Positions 29,349 to 39,200 of a stretch of DNA of 64,000 nucleotides are shown here, one piece after another (positions within the stretch are counted from its first letter, which is position 1; every line of letters starts with the position of its first letter). Source of the stretch: Lagopus muta (Eukaryota; Chordata; Aves; Galliformes; Phasianidae); assembly GCF_023343835.1 (NCBI RefSeq), contig NC_064435.1, positions 86,522,788 through 86,586,787 on the forward strand. The letters are read 5' to 3'. Made by a program: the position numbers and the translations under genes. The notes under the pieces were generated by a model. The model was given only the letters and a program-made list of their open reading frames with translations, was not told the DNA's origin and made no database searches.

Positions 29349-32028
29349 CTAGCCCTTAAACAAAAAACAAAACCAGTAAGCCTATAAGCATGTTCTTAGC
29401 TCAGCTGTGTGACTAGCAGCAATTCATTCCATTACTGCAGCATTTCAAGCTTGGGCAGAAGCACAAAAGGGAAAGCTGAAACTTCCTCTTAGTCATGTTT
29501 CATAGAGGACAGAAGGCTTCCACTGGCACATGCTGGTGCCACTGGCCAGCCTCCTGCAGGATGGGGTGCAGTAGTGCTTTCACTTTTAAAGCACAAGTGG
29601 AAAAAGCAAATTGATATCTAATCTTTTTTGACCATAGAATCAAGCCAGTTTGGAAGGGGGTGAGGTTTCCATCCACAAGCTCAGGCTGCCCAGGATCCCA
29701 TCCAACCTGGCCTTGAACATGTCCGGAGATGGGCAGCCACAGGTTTGAGCAGCCTGTGCCAGTGCCTCACCACAGCAAGCAAATAATTATTTAGTCTAAA
29801 CTTAATCTTTTCTTAGTTTAAAGCCATTCTCCCTTGTCCTACCACTACAATGGGATACCAGACCTATGATCCACACAGAATCTGTTTCTGTGGCTGAGCG
29901 GCAGCGTAGGGCTAGAACTGATGTTAAGTCTGTTTTTGTTCATTTTTTAACATCACTTTTTAACAGAGCAAAGGTACAACTTCCCTCTGCTTTAAGATCT
30001 TACAAAGATCGTAGTGACTTTGGCAGCTCAGGCCATAAGCCTTATAATGGTTAGTTTAGGAAGTGAACACAGCTCTGGACCAAGACACTGTTTGTAACTG
30101 TATAAAAAAGGAGCTAACACGTCATTCCATATTCTCCCCAGCAAGTATTCATTATGCATCCTGCTCTGCTCCCTTGCTACATGTTCTAAAGTAAAGTAAA
30201 CTAAAGCCCTGTAACATACAGAAAAGCATTAAAAATGAAAAAAGAACCCTAAAATTAAACACTAATTTAGGCATATAAGCATGGAGTAGTGCCAACTGCA
30301 TTTTTTTTTTCTCTTTTACTTACCCCAAGATTTGTCCACAAACTGAACTGCAGCTTTTTTAACTGGGTCTTTCTTGTTTGCAATGGAAAAAAATTCATTT
30401 GCTGTAACGAGATGAATATTAATTATGAAGATTAATACAGACAAATGCAGATGCAGATCTAAGGAAAACTGCCTACCGCTTGTGCGGTTGGTGCCGGGGC
30501 CGTAGAGCTGACTGTGTATGAAGTCTTTTGCTGTTTGTTGGTGGAGGCCTGTTAAGTTCTCATCTTTCAAGTGCACAGCAATATAGTTTCCTTTTGACCT
30601 AGTTAGAAATGCAAATCCATGGCAAAGTTACAGAACCCAAAACATTGTGTGCTAGTCAATATTTTGATACTTGAGCTGTCAGTGCTGGTTTGATGATCAG
30701 CCAAGAGCTGAAGCAGCTTGCCCTGACTGGTGGGAGTCACAAACTCCTCTTAGAGGAGGCTAGTGCTACTTTCCCATACGCAATCATTGTGATGAGGGCA
30801 GAAGCACAGTGAAGAAGACTTAAGTCACGCACACTTGTTTCAATTAGAGCAAGAGCAGGGCTAGCATCAAGTGAAAAACAGATCCTGGAGATCCAGCTGC
30901 AGGCTGCCTCCCTCAACCTCAGGCTGGAGGAAACAGCGCTGCAGCACTGAACTGATGCCCCACATCTGCTCCTGCTGTACCTGGTGCCTCCTGCTTTGCC
31001 TTTCTTGACCTGTCCTGGGATGCGGTCTTCACTCTGTTTTGCAGACTCCCCTTCAGGGCGTTTATCTAAGGAAAATTCAACAGAAGAAAAATATCCCAAA
31101 AACGCAATCTAGAACTGTAAGTAAGAGGAACAGAAATGAAGCAACACAAGCTGTGAACGAGCATCCATCTTTAAGTGCAAAAGGCACTTTCCAGCTGCTC
31201 TGATTGATTGGTCAAAACTAGCAGTGCTGCTCTCCAAGGAGGGCTGTTGAAGAGGAGGGCTTAAATCTCAGGGGAGCCCTCCAAAAAGTAACAGTGCTTT
31301 GCTGTTCCTTGCCATCAGTCCCAAATCGATGGGATTCAACACAGGACAAAAAATCAGTGCAATAGAACAGCCGTGCACTGCTGGAAATGGGGGGGTACCA
31401 TCCCACCTTTATTCTCTGCAAACTGAGCTATGGAAATGAAGCTTTCTGCGTACCTGGTGCAGCCGCGGGGCTCGGCTCTTCTGCTCTGCGAGAGAAGGGA
31501 AAAGCACGTTGCAGCCCCAGCCCGGCTTTGCACAGCCACGTGCCCCCGAAAAACCACCAGTGGCCTCCCGCCTTCCATCCTCACCGAGCAAGCGGCGCGG
31601 CGGCCAGCTCCTGCAGGAGGGCTTCGGGCAGCAGCTTCCTTCTCTACGGAGAAACGGTGATGAGGGCGCGGGGCCCGGCCTGCCGGGCTCGCGGCGGGCT
31701 GCGGGGCGACCGCGGTACCTTCTGCTCCGTGAACAGCTCCTGCCGCCGCCGCCGCTTCTCCTTCAGCAGCTCCCGGTGCCTGCGGGGGGGGGGGGGGAGG
31801 AAGGGAGCGGGAGCCGCCGTGAGCGCAGCGCAGGGTGAGAGGGGGAGCGGAAAGGGGAGAGGGGACGCCGTACCTCCGAGCCGCCTCCCCCACCAGCTTC
31901 CTCTTGGCCTCGGCCTCTGCTCTCGCCGTGCCGAAGGACAGCTCCTCGGGGGCTTCGTCATCCTCGGACGAGAGCGGCGCGGCGGCCGGGCCCGCGGGGA
32001 CCGCCGCCTCCTCGTGCCGCCGCACCAT
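29281..32028 (-). CDS. NOL7: NOL7 (nucleolar protein 7), complete, 8 coding exons
   Basis: Nucleolar protein linked to small-subunit rRNA processing (family knowledge). Exons in reading order: 32028-31874, 31779-31719, 31643-31585, 31485-31454, 31065-30981, 30598-30477, 30401-30324, 29348-29281. They join in phase to 219 codons plus TGA; human NOL7 is 257. Matches to human: acidic [20 protein letters not shown], basic [33 protein letters not shown], and the conserved C-terminal block [46 protein letters not shown] and the basic [16 protein letters not shown] tail. The middle (exons 4-5) is poorly conserved and rests on splice phase. Start chosen at 32028: the first ATG in the open frame, giving MVRRHEEA. 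It sits in a CpG island just behind SIRT5 on the same strand. Confidence 0.93.
29349..30323 (-). other. NOL7: NOL7 intron 7 with CR1
   Basis: 975 bp, including the CR1 fragment at 29632-29856. No exon. Confidence 0.85.
29632..29856 (-). mobile_element. CR1 LINE fragment in NOL7 intron
   Basis: Begins CCATAGAATCAAGCCAGTTTG and continues GCTGCCCAGGATCCCATCCA, a reversed CR1 3' end, 5'-truncated near 29856. Sense to NOL7. Confidence 0.87.
30324..30401 (-). CDS. NOL7: NOL7 exon 7
   Basis: Encodes [20 protein letters not shown] to DKSW. Acceptor ctcgttacag, donor GTAAGT. Confidence 0.95.
30477..30598 (-). CDS. NOL7: NOL7 exon 6
   Basis: Encodes [20 protein letters not shown] to [10 protein letters not shown], the best-conserved part of NOL7. 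Acceptor tttctaactag, donor GTAGGC. Confidence 0.96.
30981..31065 (-). CDS. NOL7: NOL7 exon 5, divergent linker
   Basis: Encodes [20 protein letters not shown] to KAGGT, charged and low-complexity. Called from acceptor attttccttag, donor GTACAG and matching phases on both sides; sequence similarity to human is weak. Confidence 0.82.
31066..31453 (-). other. NOL7: NOL7 intron 4
   Basis: 388 bp between exons 4 and 5. Nothing recognised. Confidence 0.75.
31454..31485 (-). CDS. NOL7: NOL7 exon 4, 32-nt Ala/Pro-rich
   Basis: Encodes [10 protein letters not shown]. Very short; supported by acceptor cttctctcgcag, donor GTACGC and by being the only piece seen that restores phase between exons 3 and 5. 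Confidence 0.75.
31585..31643 (-). CDS. NOL7: NOL7 exon 3
   Basis: Encodes [19 protein letters not shown], matching the human KRKLLPDTILEKL block. Acceptor gtttctccgtag, donor GTGAGG. Confidence 0.9.
31719..31779 (-). CDS. NOL7: NOL7 exon 2, basic helix
   Basis: Encodes [20 protein letters not shown], a likely nuclear or nucleolar targeting stretch (inference). The acceptor GCAG follows an unbroken run of 14 C on this strand; donor GTACCG. Confidence 0.94.
31874..32028 (-). CDS. NOL7: NOL7 exon 1
   Basis: Encodes [20 protein letters not shown] and the acidic [14 protein letters not shown] block. Donor GTACGG. The upstream frame is open for a few codons but has no ATG. Confidence 0.9.
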
Positions 32029-32060
32029 GACCACGCTCCTCAACCGGCCTCAGCGCGACC

Positions 32061-32126
32061 CGGAAGCGCTCCGCTAACTTCCGGAACCCGCCCGCCAACT
32101 TCCGGAAACGCTCTGCCGACTTCCGG
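32061..32126. promoter_or_regulatory. Cluster of four ETS/GABP-like sites upstream of NOL7
   Basis: CGGAAG at 32061-32066 and CTTCCGG at 32078-32084, 32099-32105 and 32120-32126. The last three repeat at an exact 21-bp spacing. ETS sites are typical of TATA-less housekeeping promoters. Confidence 0.65.
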
Positions 32127-32214
32127 CCTCGCCCCCTCATCGCCCAGCTGTTCACAACCCACCGCCCCCGGCGCTGGCAGTCAGACGCGGACACGGGAGC
32201 GGCTGGCTGCAGGC

Positions 32215-32220
32215 TTTATT
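32215..32220 (-). terminator. SIRT5 poly(A) signal
   Basis: TTTATT on the plus strand, AATAAA on the SIRT5 strand, only about 45 nt after the SIRT5 stop and about 190 bp before the NOL7 ATG. Confidence 0.75.
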
Positions 32221-32263
32221 GGCGCGATCAGGGCCCGCCGCCTCGCCCCGCCCCCGCCCCGCT

Positions 32264-32339
32264 TCAGGCGATGATCTCGGACTCGTGCCGGGCCAGCGCA
32301 GGCGGCAGCGTGGTCCCGCAGGGGCCCTGGAAGTGGAAC
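32264..32339 (-). CDS. SIRT5: SIRT5 terminal coding exon
   Basis: Encodes [20 protein letters not shown] to EIIA, stop TGA at 32264-32266. Acceptor ctctccttccag. Confidence 0.96.
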
Positions 32340-35300
32340 CTGGAAGGAGAGACCGTGTGAAGGGCGGGGAGCGGGAGGGGAAGAAATGGTGGGGGAGGTT
32401 CGCTTTTCTCTAGGCAGCGCAACCGCTCAGAACAGGACGGTGAAGATGGAGGGGTCAGACTGCAGAGCGGCCTTACCTGAACCTGTCTGTTGCAGGAGTG
32501 GCTTCCATGTTGAATTCCGCCACCGGCACTCCTCTGGAGGACACCTGGGGGGCGAACATGGCAGCAGGGTACACCACGGAGGAGGTTCCCACCTGCAAAG
32601 CCAGCAGCATAGGGTAAAGCAAATAAAGACCTGACAGAAAGGAAAATACATCCAGAGCTGTGTTTTGTGTCACTGTGGAGGGAGGTGGCATGCATCAGAA
32701 TTTTGTCTGCTGCAATCTAAAGAAGCCTGTTTGCATTTCTGGGACTTTTTTGTTTTGTTTACATTTTTGTGGTTATAAACTACAAAAGACAGGAAAAGAA
32801 GACAAAACATCCAATTGTATTGGTCAGTGATGCGGAATGCACATGGCAAGGAAATAAATAACCCCACAGAAGCAGCTCCTGACGATGCCGACCTGCCATC
32901 CCACAAAGCAACACAAACGTCCTCACCACCAAGCAGAGGTCGCATAGTTCGAGTTCCTTCTCCACCGCTGTGAGAATATCTGGATCCAGGGCTTCACCAA
33001 ACCACACAACGTGGGGACGAAGAAGGCCGTGACAGCCATCTTCCTCGCACCTATTGAAAAATTGCAGAGGGACAACGTTGTATTTCTGACATGAACACCT
33101 CCACCTGCACAGTGGCACAGCAGCTCTCATTTAGGATTGGACACGGCTTCCTCCCTTCTTTCACTGCTCACATTCACAGCACTCCTCCTGCTCTCCCGAG
33201 CACAGGTTGTTGAACAGTCATTCAATTCAGAATCTTAACTGCTGTGTCTTAACTCCTGAAATGCATCCAAGAACTTGATACGTGCTATGATTTTCACTGA
33301 CTTCAACAGACACAGTCTAGCAGGTTTTTAAGAAGAAAGTGGCCTGGGCAGAAGCATCACAGCAGCCCCACAGCAGCCTCGTTTCCTTAGGAACAAGATA
33401 AAAAAAGCAGTAGCTCCTTGCACCTGCAGCTAGCCAAGCTAAAGCTTTAGCCACTACAAAAAGCACCCTGGCTTATTTAGAGCCTGTAGGAAACTTCTCC
33501 ATGGCTGCACACCAGCACCCTATCACATGCTGACCACCAGCAGAAAAGCAGAGCAGTAGAAAAGTAACAGCTTACTGTGCAGTAGTTTCGCAGTGCAATT
33601 CTACTGCTCACTACCAAACCCACAAACTTTAGCATGTTTTGAGTTTGAAGCTCAAGTACACAAACATGCAGTTCCTTTAGCACTGTGATAAACTTGTACA
33701 CACTCCTACTGTCTGGTGCCTCCCAAGCACTAAGTTTAGATATGAACTCTGTTCCCAGGTGTTCTACTCCCATTGAATGTGTATGTGTCCTTCCAAAACT
33801 ATAGGAACAGTCATGAAGGAATTGAGATGGATGAAATTCTAAAAAGCTAGCAGCAAAAAAAAAAAAAAGTGGATACATACTGAGGAAGTTCTTCAACTGG
33901 AATTGTGGCATCTTCTGTTTCTGGATCTGGAGCCCTGAATTTACAAAATTGAAATACATATTCAAACATACAGATGAAGTGCATTTTACAGATGGCCAAA
34001 AACTTCGTATTTTTTCCAGTCAAGAATCTTTGCAACTTCAGTCAACTCTACTAAAGCCCCCCCCTTAGCACACAGAGGGCAGGCAGGCTTCTATACAGCA
34101 TTATCCCAGAGCTAAGCAACAGCAATTAGCTTGTCAAAGTCCAACAAAGACACAATGAGTATTTACAAAGCTATCTAAAGATCTGGGATTAAAACTTTTA
34201 AGTATAAGCAGGTGCCTGTCCTCCCCTCCTTTTCTTTTTTTCCTTCCTTCAACAATGCAAGGGAAAAAAAAGAAAGATAACTAAAATGAGGCCAAAGGGC
34301 TCTTCTGCAACTTGAAAAGAAATCCTGAAAACTGATTTTCCTGCATTTCAAGACTTGCAATGAGAGTCTCACTGATGAGTTGAAGCACAAGAGCAACGTG
34401 GTGCTCATGAGATTCAGAACAGGAGAACCCAAGACCTGAATATTATTAAAGAAAAATGAAGTGCTTGGCTAGAACTGCTCTGTGCTCCTGTAACAGCTCC
34501 TGTCCTACTGAAGAGCAGACTGAGCAGAACATATTGGGAGTTTGCAAGGAGATGGATTTACCCTTTCCCAGCCAACGCTGGGCAGATCGGACTCTTGTAA
34601 TTCGCAGTCACATTTCCACAGTTGGTGCATCGAGTTTTAAATAAGCTTCCTGAAAAGCAGAAAGAGGAAACGTTATGGATCAAGTAATTGCTCCAGGGCA
34701 TGACTGTACAAGCAAATGGTTATGTTTATAAAGACAGCTTTTATTTGACTTGTGGGTTGACAGCTACAAATTGGGTATTGAAACCTGCCATCATTACGGT
34801 TGAGATGTTATTTACAGAGTGCATCCACACATTTGTTTAGCAACCAAACACAGCCAGGGTCAGAGTAAAGCACAGCACGAGCAGAGCCAGAAGCACCCTT
34901 TTACCTAAGCGGCCACAGAGAACAGCAGCAGCTGTGCCTTTGAGCTACGCTTTACGACCTTCTGCCATGAACTATAGGGAATGGGAGAGAAGCACCACAG
35001 AGCATGGAAGAGAAGTGGAAGCATCACGTGTTTCTAGATCCTCCTTCCTCCTGCACTGAGGGGCTGCCACTGCTGGGGCCATGAAGGAAAGGCCAGGACA
35101 TGACAAATGGAAAGCACCAGGCTGGAAAGACCTCTCTTGCCCACATGCCTTTTGTTTGTGGCAGTAGCAGTGTGATGCTGTCACATTGCTGAAACCCTGA
35201 ATTCCACGCATTCAAGTGGCAAAACTGAGCAGGTGGGAATGAAGAACCAACTCCTATGCGCTGTTCACTATGTGCTGTTCAGATGACACATAAAAGGAGG

Positions 35301-38300
35301 CTATGAAGTGTCCAAAACATCTTCCAAAAGGGAACAGGGTGACACTGTAAATAACCTCCTGTGAGTGATTATCACTTTTAAGACAAGTTCCATTTGTTCT
35401 GCCTATCGTCCTGCTCTCTCCTCTCCCCAGTTTTGCTGCCCAGCAGCAGACAGGGAAGCAGAACCTTACCATGAATCTCCAGGAGGTGCTTTGTGCCCGC
35501 CTTCCTGTGCAGTTCATCGATATTCTGGGTGATGACCACCACGCTCCTGCCTTGCTTTCTCAGTCGCTTTTCACACTCAGCAATGGCGATATGAGCAGCG
35601 TTGGGATGTTTGCTCAGCATGACCTCGCGGCGGTAATGATAGAATTCCCACACGCGAGAAGGGTTGCGTGCAAACGCCCCGGGAGTGGCCAACTCCTGAA
35701 AGAGATGCAACGCTTCATTCTGCTGATGGAAGTGAAAGAGAACCCCTTTTTCAGGTGAGGGCCAACAGCACACTGCCAGTCTGACAACAGGATAACCAGA
35801 AGTAGATTATTACAGCCAGATGCAGCTGACAGGAACACAGCTCAGTAGCCCATCTTTTATGAGGATGACAACTCAAAATAGCTTGTGGAATGAAGAGATA
35901 GCTTGAAACCAGTAGAAGTTCAGCGCAGTACAAAGGAAGATGAGATGTTTCAATGCACGCAATTTTTACCATTCAGGACTCATTTACAGAGCAGCCATAA
36001 AACTCAGCAGTGTGTGGATTTTCCCTTCGCTAGCAATTTCTTATCTGACTTAGTTTAACTGTAATGCTAACCAAATTACAGTCCCTGTCAAAACCAAAGC
36101 CTAACGTCACCTTTATACACCATCCTCAAGAACAACAAAAACAAAGAGAGCAGACAGGGCTGCAGTGTTTGGGTAACAGTTACTGATGGTGACCTTGAAA
36201 TGTGCAGTACCAGAGTCTCGAGGCACCTGCACTACAGTATTTTATTGCTCGCTACTGCACCACTGTACCTCAGAAATCAGGATTAAAAGAAAACCAGGTT
36301 CTATCTTTGCAACAGTCCTTTATTATTTTTGTAACATTTTCCTAAGAGTTTAAACCAGGAAAGGCCTCAGGAGATACAAACACAGTGAGGGTGTCCAAAG
36401 AGGAGCGAGCAGTTGGGTGACCAGGCAGCAGAGCGGCACAGCAGAAAGACAGAGCTGTCTGCATACACATCAGCTTTCTGAAGGAGCTGATCAACCCAAC
36501 AACAGAAAACTCTCACACACATCCCTGGCTGACAGAAGAGCACAGCAGTGCCATGGTACACACCTGTGCTTGCCACTTTCTCCAAAAGCCTCCGGCCCCT
36601 CTGAAGGTAGGAACGCCGCTCTCGGCACTCACACCGGCTCCGGTAATGATGGCGATATGCTTTGCTTTGGCAAACACTTCTCGGAAATCAGCCATGTCTG
36701 TTTGTGGGATGAAAAGATGAGCACTTTCATGATGAAAGGTGAACTGCTCAAACAGTTGCATTTTTACATAAGATTCCATACTATGCTGCCAAACGCACAT
36801 GCAGAAAGGGCATTCGCATGCGCCCAGAACTGGCTTCCCTGGCTTCCACATACACCCACCATGACTTCTATTTCAGAGTACTTTGTTTTTTTTTTCCCCT
36901 CCTGTTTCTGTATGTTGGAATTTGAAGGGCAGTTCTTGGAGACTTTCAAAAATAACGTATGAGCAAACCCAGTAGGACAACAAATATTCAACTATGGGTA
37001 TATGCAGTATTTTAAAGACAAGATGCCTTAAACTAAAACCGTAGTTAGATGCTACCATAATAGCAATGCCACCACCATTCAGGAATAGGTTGCTTCCTAC
37101 CTGTAAGAATCAAAACGAGATTATAAAGGAAACTCTTTACCTCAGATATTAATTTTAAAGCAACATATTTTAGAATCACAGAATGGCAGAGGTAAGAAGG
37201 GACTTCTATAGAACATCAGGTCTAAGGCTCCTCAAAGCAGGGGAAAACTCGAGGGTTCCCAAGCCTGTGTCTAGGCAGTTTTTGGAGATCTCCAAAGAGG
37301 AGATCCCACAGCCCCTGGGCAGCAAGTGCCAGTACGCCATCACTTGCACAGCACAGAATTGCTGCTTTGTCAGCGCTCACTGACTCATCATGGTGCTGGG
37401 CACCTCTGAAAAAAGCCCAGCTGTGATTTATCACTCCAAACCAGAGGCATATATACACTAGTAAGAAACCCTTGAGCCTCCTCTCCTGCAGGCTGCACAG
37501 CCCCAATCCCTCTCAGCCCCTCCTTATACATCAATCACTCCCAGCTCCTTATCACTTCTGTGACCAGACCCACCCCAGCAGGTCCTGCAGTGGGGAGCCT
37601 GAAGCTGAACCCAAGTCCCCAGGCGTGCATCACCAGCGCTGGGCAGAGGGAAGGACCACAACCACCTCCCTCCACCTGCTGGAAGCGCTCTGCCTGGTGC
37701 AGCCCAGGGGGCCGTTGGCCCTCTTCAGCAGGAGGGCCCATCCCTGGCTCCTGGTTACCCAGCTGTCCACCAGAAGAATGCTCAGGGCTTTTCCTGCAGA
37801 GCTGCTTTGCGGCAGGTCGGCCCCAGTGTGCCCTGGTGCCAGGGGTTATTTCAAGTTAAGGCACATCCTCAGGCTTAAAAATAAATATGCACATGTATGT
37901 CTGCTAGACTAAATAAGGGTTCATCTTACTTAATATGCAGCTCCCAAACTACCACAAATGCTTGAGGTCCCCCGTAATTCTTGCACAAACAAATCAGGAT
38001 GAGTGTTATTGCTCCTTAGAAGCATGAAGAGGAAACGCAGCTAACTAGCTGTGTAAATTATCTGCATAATCTGCATAAATTGTAAGTACTAAAACCACGT
38101 CGGCAGGAAACCACAGCGACAGCAGCTACTTTCGGAACCACACAGTGAAGAGGCACAGCAGATACGTTTTAACAGCTAACAGACAAGTCAGCGTCACGCT
38201 CTTCCAATCGTTATGAACAACACTGGGGATTTCGCCCATTCCACGAACTACTCTGAGTTTCCAACCCAGCTCAACCACCGCCCGGCAGACTAAAGCGAAC

Positions 38301-38427
38301 GAACGCGTGTCTCACTCGAACTGGGCCGAGCCATTTCCCAGCAGAAGCTGAGTTTCTTGGAAGCAGCTTTGGGAGCACCGTGCACCTGGGCGAGCAGCCT
38401 CCGGGCGGCGCGTCCAGCGAGACTCAT
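32264..38427 (-). CDS. SIRT5: SIRT5 (NAD-dependent lysine deacylase, mitochondrial), complete, 8 coding exons
   Basis: Removes succinyl, malonyl and glutaryl groups from lysines, using NAD+, mainly in mitochondria (family knowledge). Exons in reading order: 38427-38316, 36697-36564, 35695-35470, 34649-34562, 33934-33881, 33050-32927, 32592-32477, 32339-32264. All phases agree: 309 codons plus TGA, against 310 in human. Seen: an Arg-rich, acid-free N-terminus ([20 protein letters not shown]) like a mitochondrial presequence; NAD-binding [27 protein letters not shown]; catalytic His157 in LEIHG; Tyr101 and Arg104 in EFYHYRRE, the pair that reads acidic acyl groups; zinc cysteines 165, 168, 206 and 211; and [14 protein letters not shown]. 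All key residues are intact. The start is the ATG whose frame leads in phase to exon 2; Met32 and Met39 are later in-frame candidates. Confidence 0.97.
32477..32592 (-). CDS. SIRT5: SIRT5 exon 7
   Basis: Encodes [20 protein letters not shown] to [13 protein letters not shown], part of the Rossmann fold that contacts NAD+. Acceptor gctttgcag, donor GTAAGG. Confidence 0.97.
32593..32926 (-). other. SIRT5: SIRT5 intron 7
   Basis: 334 bp; nothing recognised. Confidence 0.85.
32927..33050 (-). CDS. SIRT5: SIRT5 exon 6, zinc cysteines 206 and 211
   Basis: Encodes [20 protein letters not shown] to CDLCLV. Holds the second zinc-binding pair and the HVVWFGE substrate-groove motif. Acceptor tttcaatag, donor GTGAGG. 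Confidence 0.97.
33051..33880 (-). other. SIRT5: SIRT5 intron 6
   Basis: 830 bp; an A run near 33856. Nothing else recognised. Confidence 0.85.
33881..33934 (-). CDS. SIRT5: SIRT5 exon 5
   Basis: Encodes [17 protein letters not shown], the loop between the zinc pairs. Acceptor tgtaaattcag, donor GTATGT. Confidence 0.94.
33935..34561 (-). other. SIRT5: SIRT5 intron 5
   Basis: 627 bp; nothing recognised. Confidence 0.85.
34562..34649 (-). CDS. SIRT5: SIRT5 exon 4, zinc cysteines 165 and 168
   Basis: Encodes [20 protein letters not shown] to CPALAGK. Acceptor ctgcttttcag, donor GTAAAT. Confidence 0.97.
34650..35469 (-). other. SIRT5: SIRT5 intron 4
   Basis: 820 bp; nothing recognised. Confidence 0.85.
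35470..35695 (-). CDS. SIRT5: SIRT5 exon 3, catalytic core
   Basis: Encodes [20 protein letters not shown] to LLEIH. Carries Tyr101/Arg104 and catalytic His157. Acceptor atctctttcag, donor GTAAGG. Confidence 0.98.
35696..36563 (-). other. SIRT5: SIRT5 intron 3
   Basis: 868 bp; nothing recognised. Confidence 0.85.
36564..36697 (-). CDS. SIRT5: SIRT5 exon 2, NAD-binding GAG motif
   Basis: Encodes [20 protein letters not shown] to FWRKWQAQ. Acceptor atcccacaaacag, donor GTGTGT. Confidence 0.97.
36698..38315 (-). other. SIRT5: SIRT5 intron 1 (first coding intron) with CR1
   Basis: 1.6 kb; holds the CR1 copy at 37171-37874. No exon seen. Confidence 0.85.
37171..37874 (-). mobile_element. CR1 LINE fragment in SIRT5 intron
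   Basis: Begins TAGAATCACAGAATGGCAGA, a reversed CR1 3' end, and extends about 700 bp into the CR1 ORF2 region (GCAGAGCTGCTTTGCGGCAG, GTGCCAGGGGTTATTTC). Frames are broken. Sense to SIRT5. Confidence 0.85.
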
Positions 38428-38930
38428 CAGCGGCGCTTCGACGCCTCGTCCTGAGGAGACACACGGGAAACGAGCGGATCGCCGAGCGAACGGAACGCAC
38501 CGCTCGCAGCTCCCCGACGGAGCTCATTTCTGCCGGGAGCGGCCCCGAGCCGCCGGGCCGGGCTGCAGCCGACGGAAGGAACCGCGAGCGGAAAGCAGCG
38601 CGGCGCTCTCGCCAGCTGGGCCCGGCCCCGCTCCCGGCCCTGCCGCGTACCCACCTGAGGGCAGGCGGTGCGCGGGCCGCTCTTCCGCAGCTCCGAGCCC
38701 TGCCGTGCGGCGCCGCACGTCCTCGGCCCGCCTTCAGCCCCGCCTCCCCTGCGCGGCTGTTCCTTTGCTGCGGCAGGGGGCGGCGCGGCTCCTGGCTGAA
38801 CGCCGCTGCGCTGCTCGGCTTCACTGTGTGGCGGAGCAGCCGGGTGCCGCCGCAGGGCCGGCAGGACGGGGCGCTGCTGCAGCGCGGGGCACCTCGTCCG
38901 CGAGTGAAGCCCCCGCACTTAGTTTTACTC
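38270..38930. promoter_or_regulatory. CpG island, SIRT5 promoter
   Basis: CpG-dense block around the first coding exon. A strong donor (CCTCAG|GTGGGT, exon end at 38655) and an acceptor (TCTCCTCAG, exon start 38450) suggest a noncoding first exon upstream of 38655 on the minus strand. Transcription start is not visible. Confidence 0.7.
38316..38427 (-). CDS. SIRT5: SIRT5 first coding exon
   Basis: Encodes [20 protein letters not shown] to MARPSS. Donor GTGAGA. MARPSS just before MADF matches human SIRT5 and confirms the exon; the presequence itself is divergent. Confidence 0.94.
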
Positions 38931-38933
38931 GGA

Positions 38934-39200
38934 CATAGAATCATAGAATGGCCTGGGTTGAAATGTTCATCCAGTTCCAACCCCCTGCTGTGTGCAGGGT
39001 CACCAACCAGCAGACCAGGCTGCCCAGAGCCACATCCAGCCTGGCCTTGAATGCCTCCAGGGATGGGGCATCCATAACCTCCTTGGGCAACCTGTTCCAG
39101 TGCTTCACCACCCTGTGTGAAAAAATTCCTCCTGCTATCTAACCTAAATCTCCCATCTCAGTTTAAAACCCCTTGTCCTATCACTATCCAACCCACACAA
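38934..39200 (-). mobile_element. CR1 LINE fragment upstream of SIRT5
   Basis: Begins CATAGAATCATAGAATGGCC, a reversed CR1 3' end with two octamers, followed by GAGCCACATCCAGCCTGGCC. The 5' limit is approximate. Confidence 0.9.

Larger units (their letters stand above)
31440..32420. promoter_or_regulatory. CpG island, NOL7 promoter and first exons
   Basis: GC-rich and CpG-dense against an AT-rich background. It spans NOL7 exons 1-4, the NOL7 start and the last SIRT5 exon, so the NOL7 promoter probably lies between 32029 and 32210. Confidence 0.75.

Noticed and set aside
31354-32043. Minus-strand 229-codon frame running through NOL7 exon 1
   Set aside because: It begins before the ATG and reads on through introns. 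Only 31874-32028 is coding; the rest is replaced by spliced exons that match human NOL7.
31387-32274. Plus-strand open frame of 295 codons across the NOL7 CpG island
   Set aside because: GC-rich DNA has few stops. The opposite strand carries verified NOL7 exons, and this frame has low-complexity Arg/Pro/Ser content with no recognisable domain.
36417-36962. 181-codon plus-strand frame
   Set aside because: Antisense shadow of SIRT5 exon 2 and its flanking introns.
38312-38980. Overlapping long frames on both strands at the SIRT5 CpG island
   Set aside because: Compositional artefacts. The SIRT5 start (38427) and first exon explain the real coding; the others have no homology I recognise.
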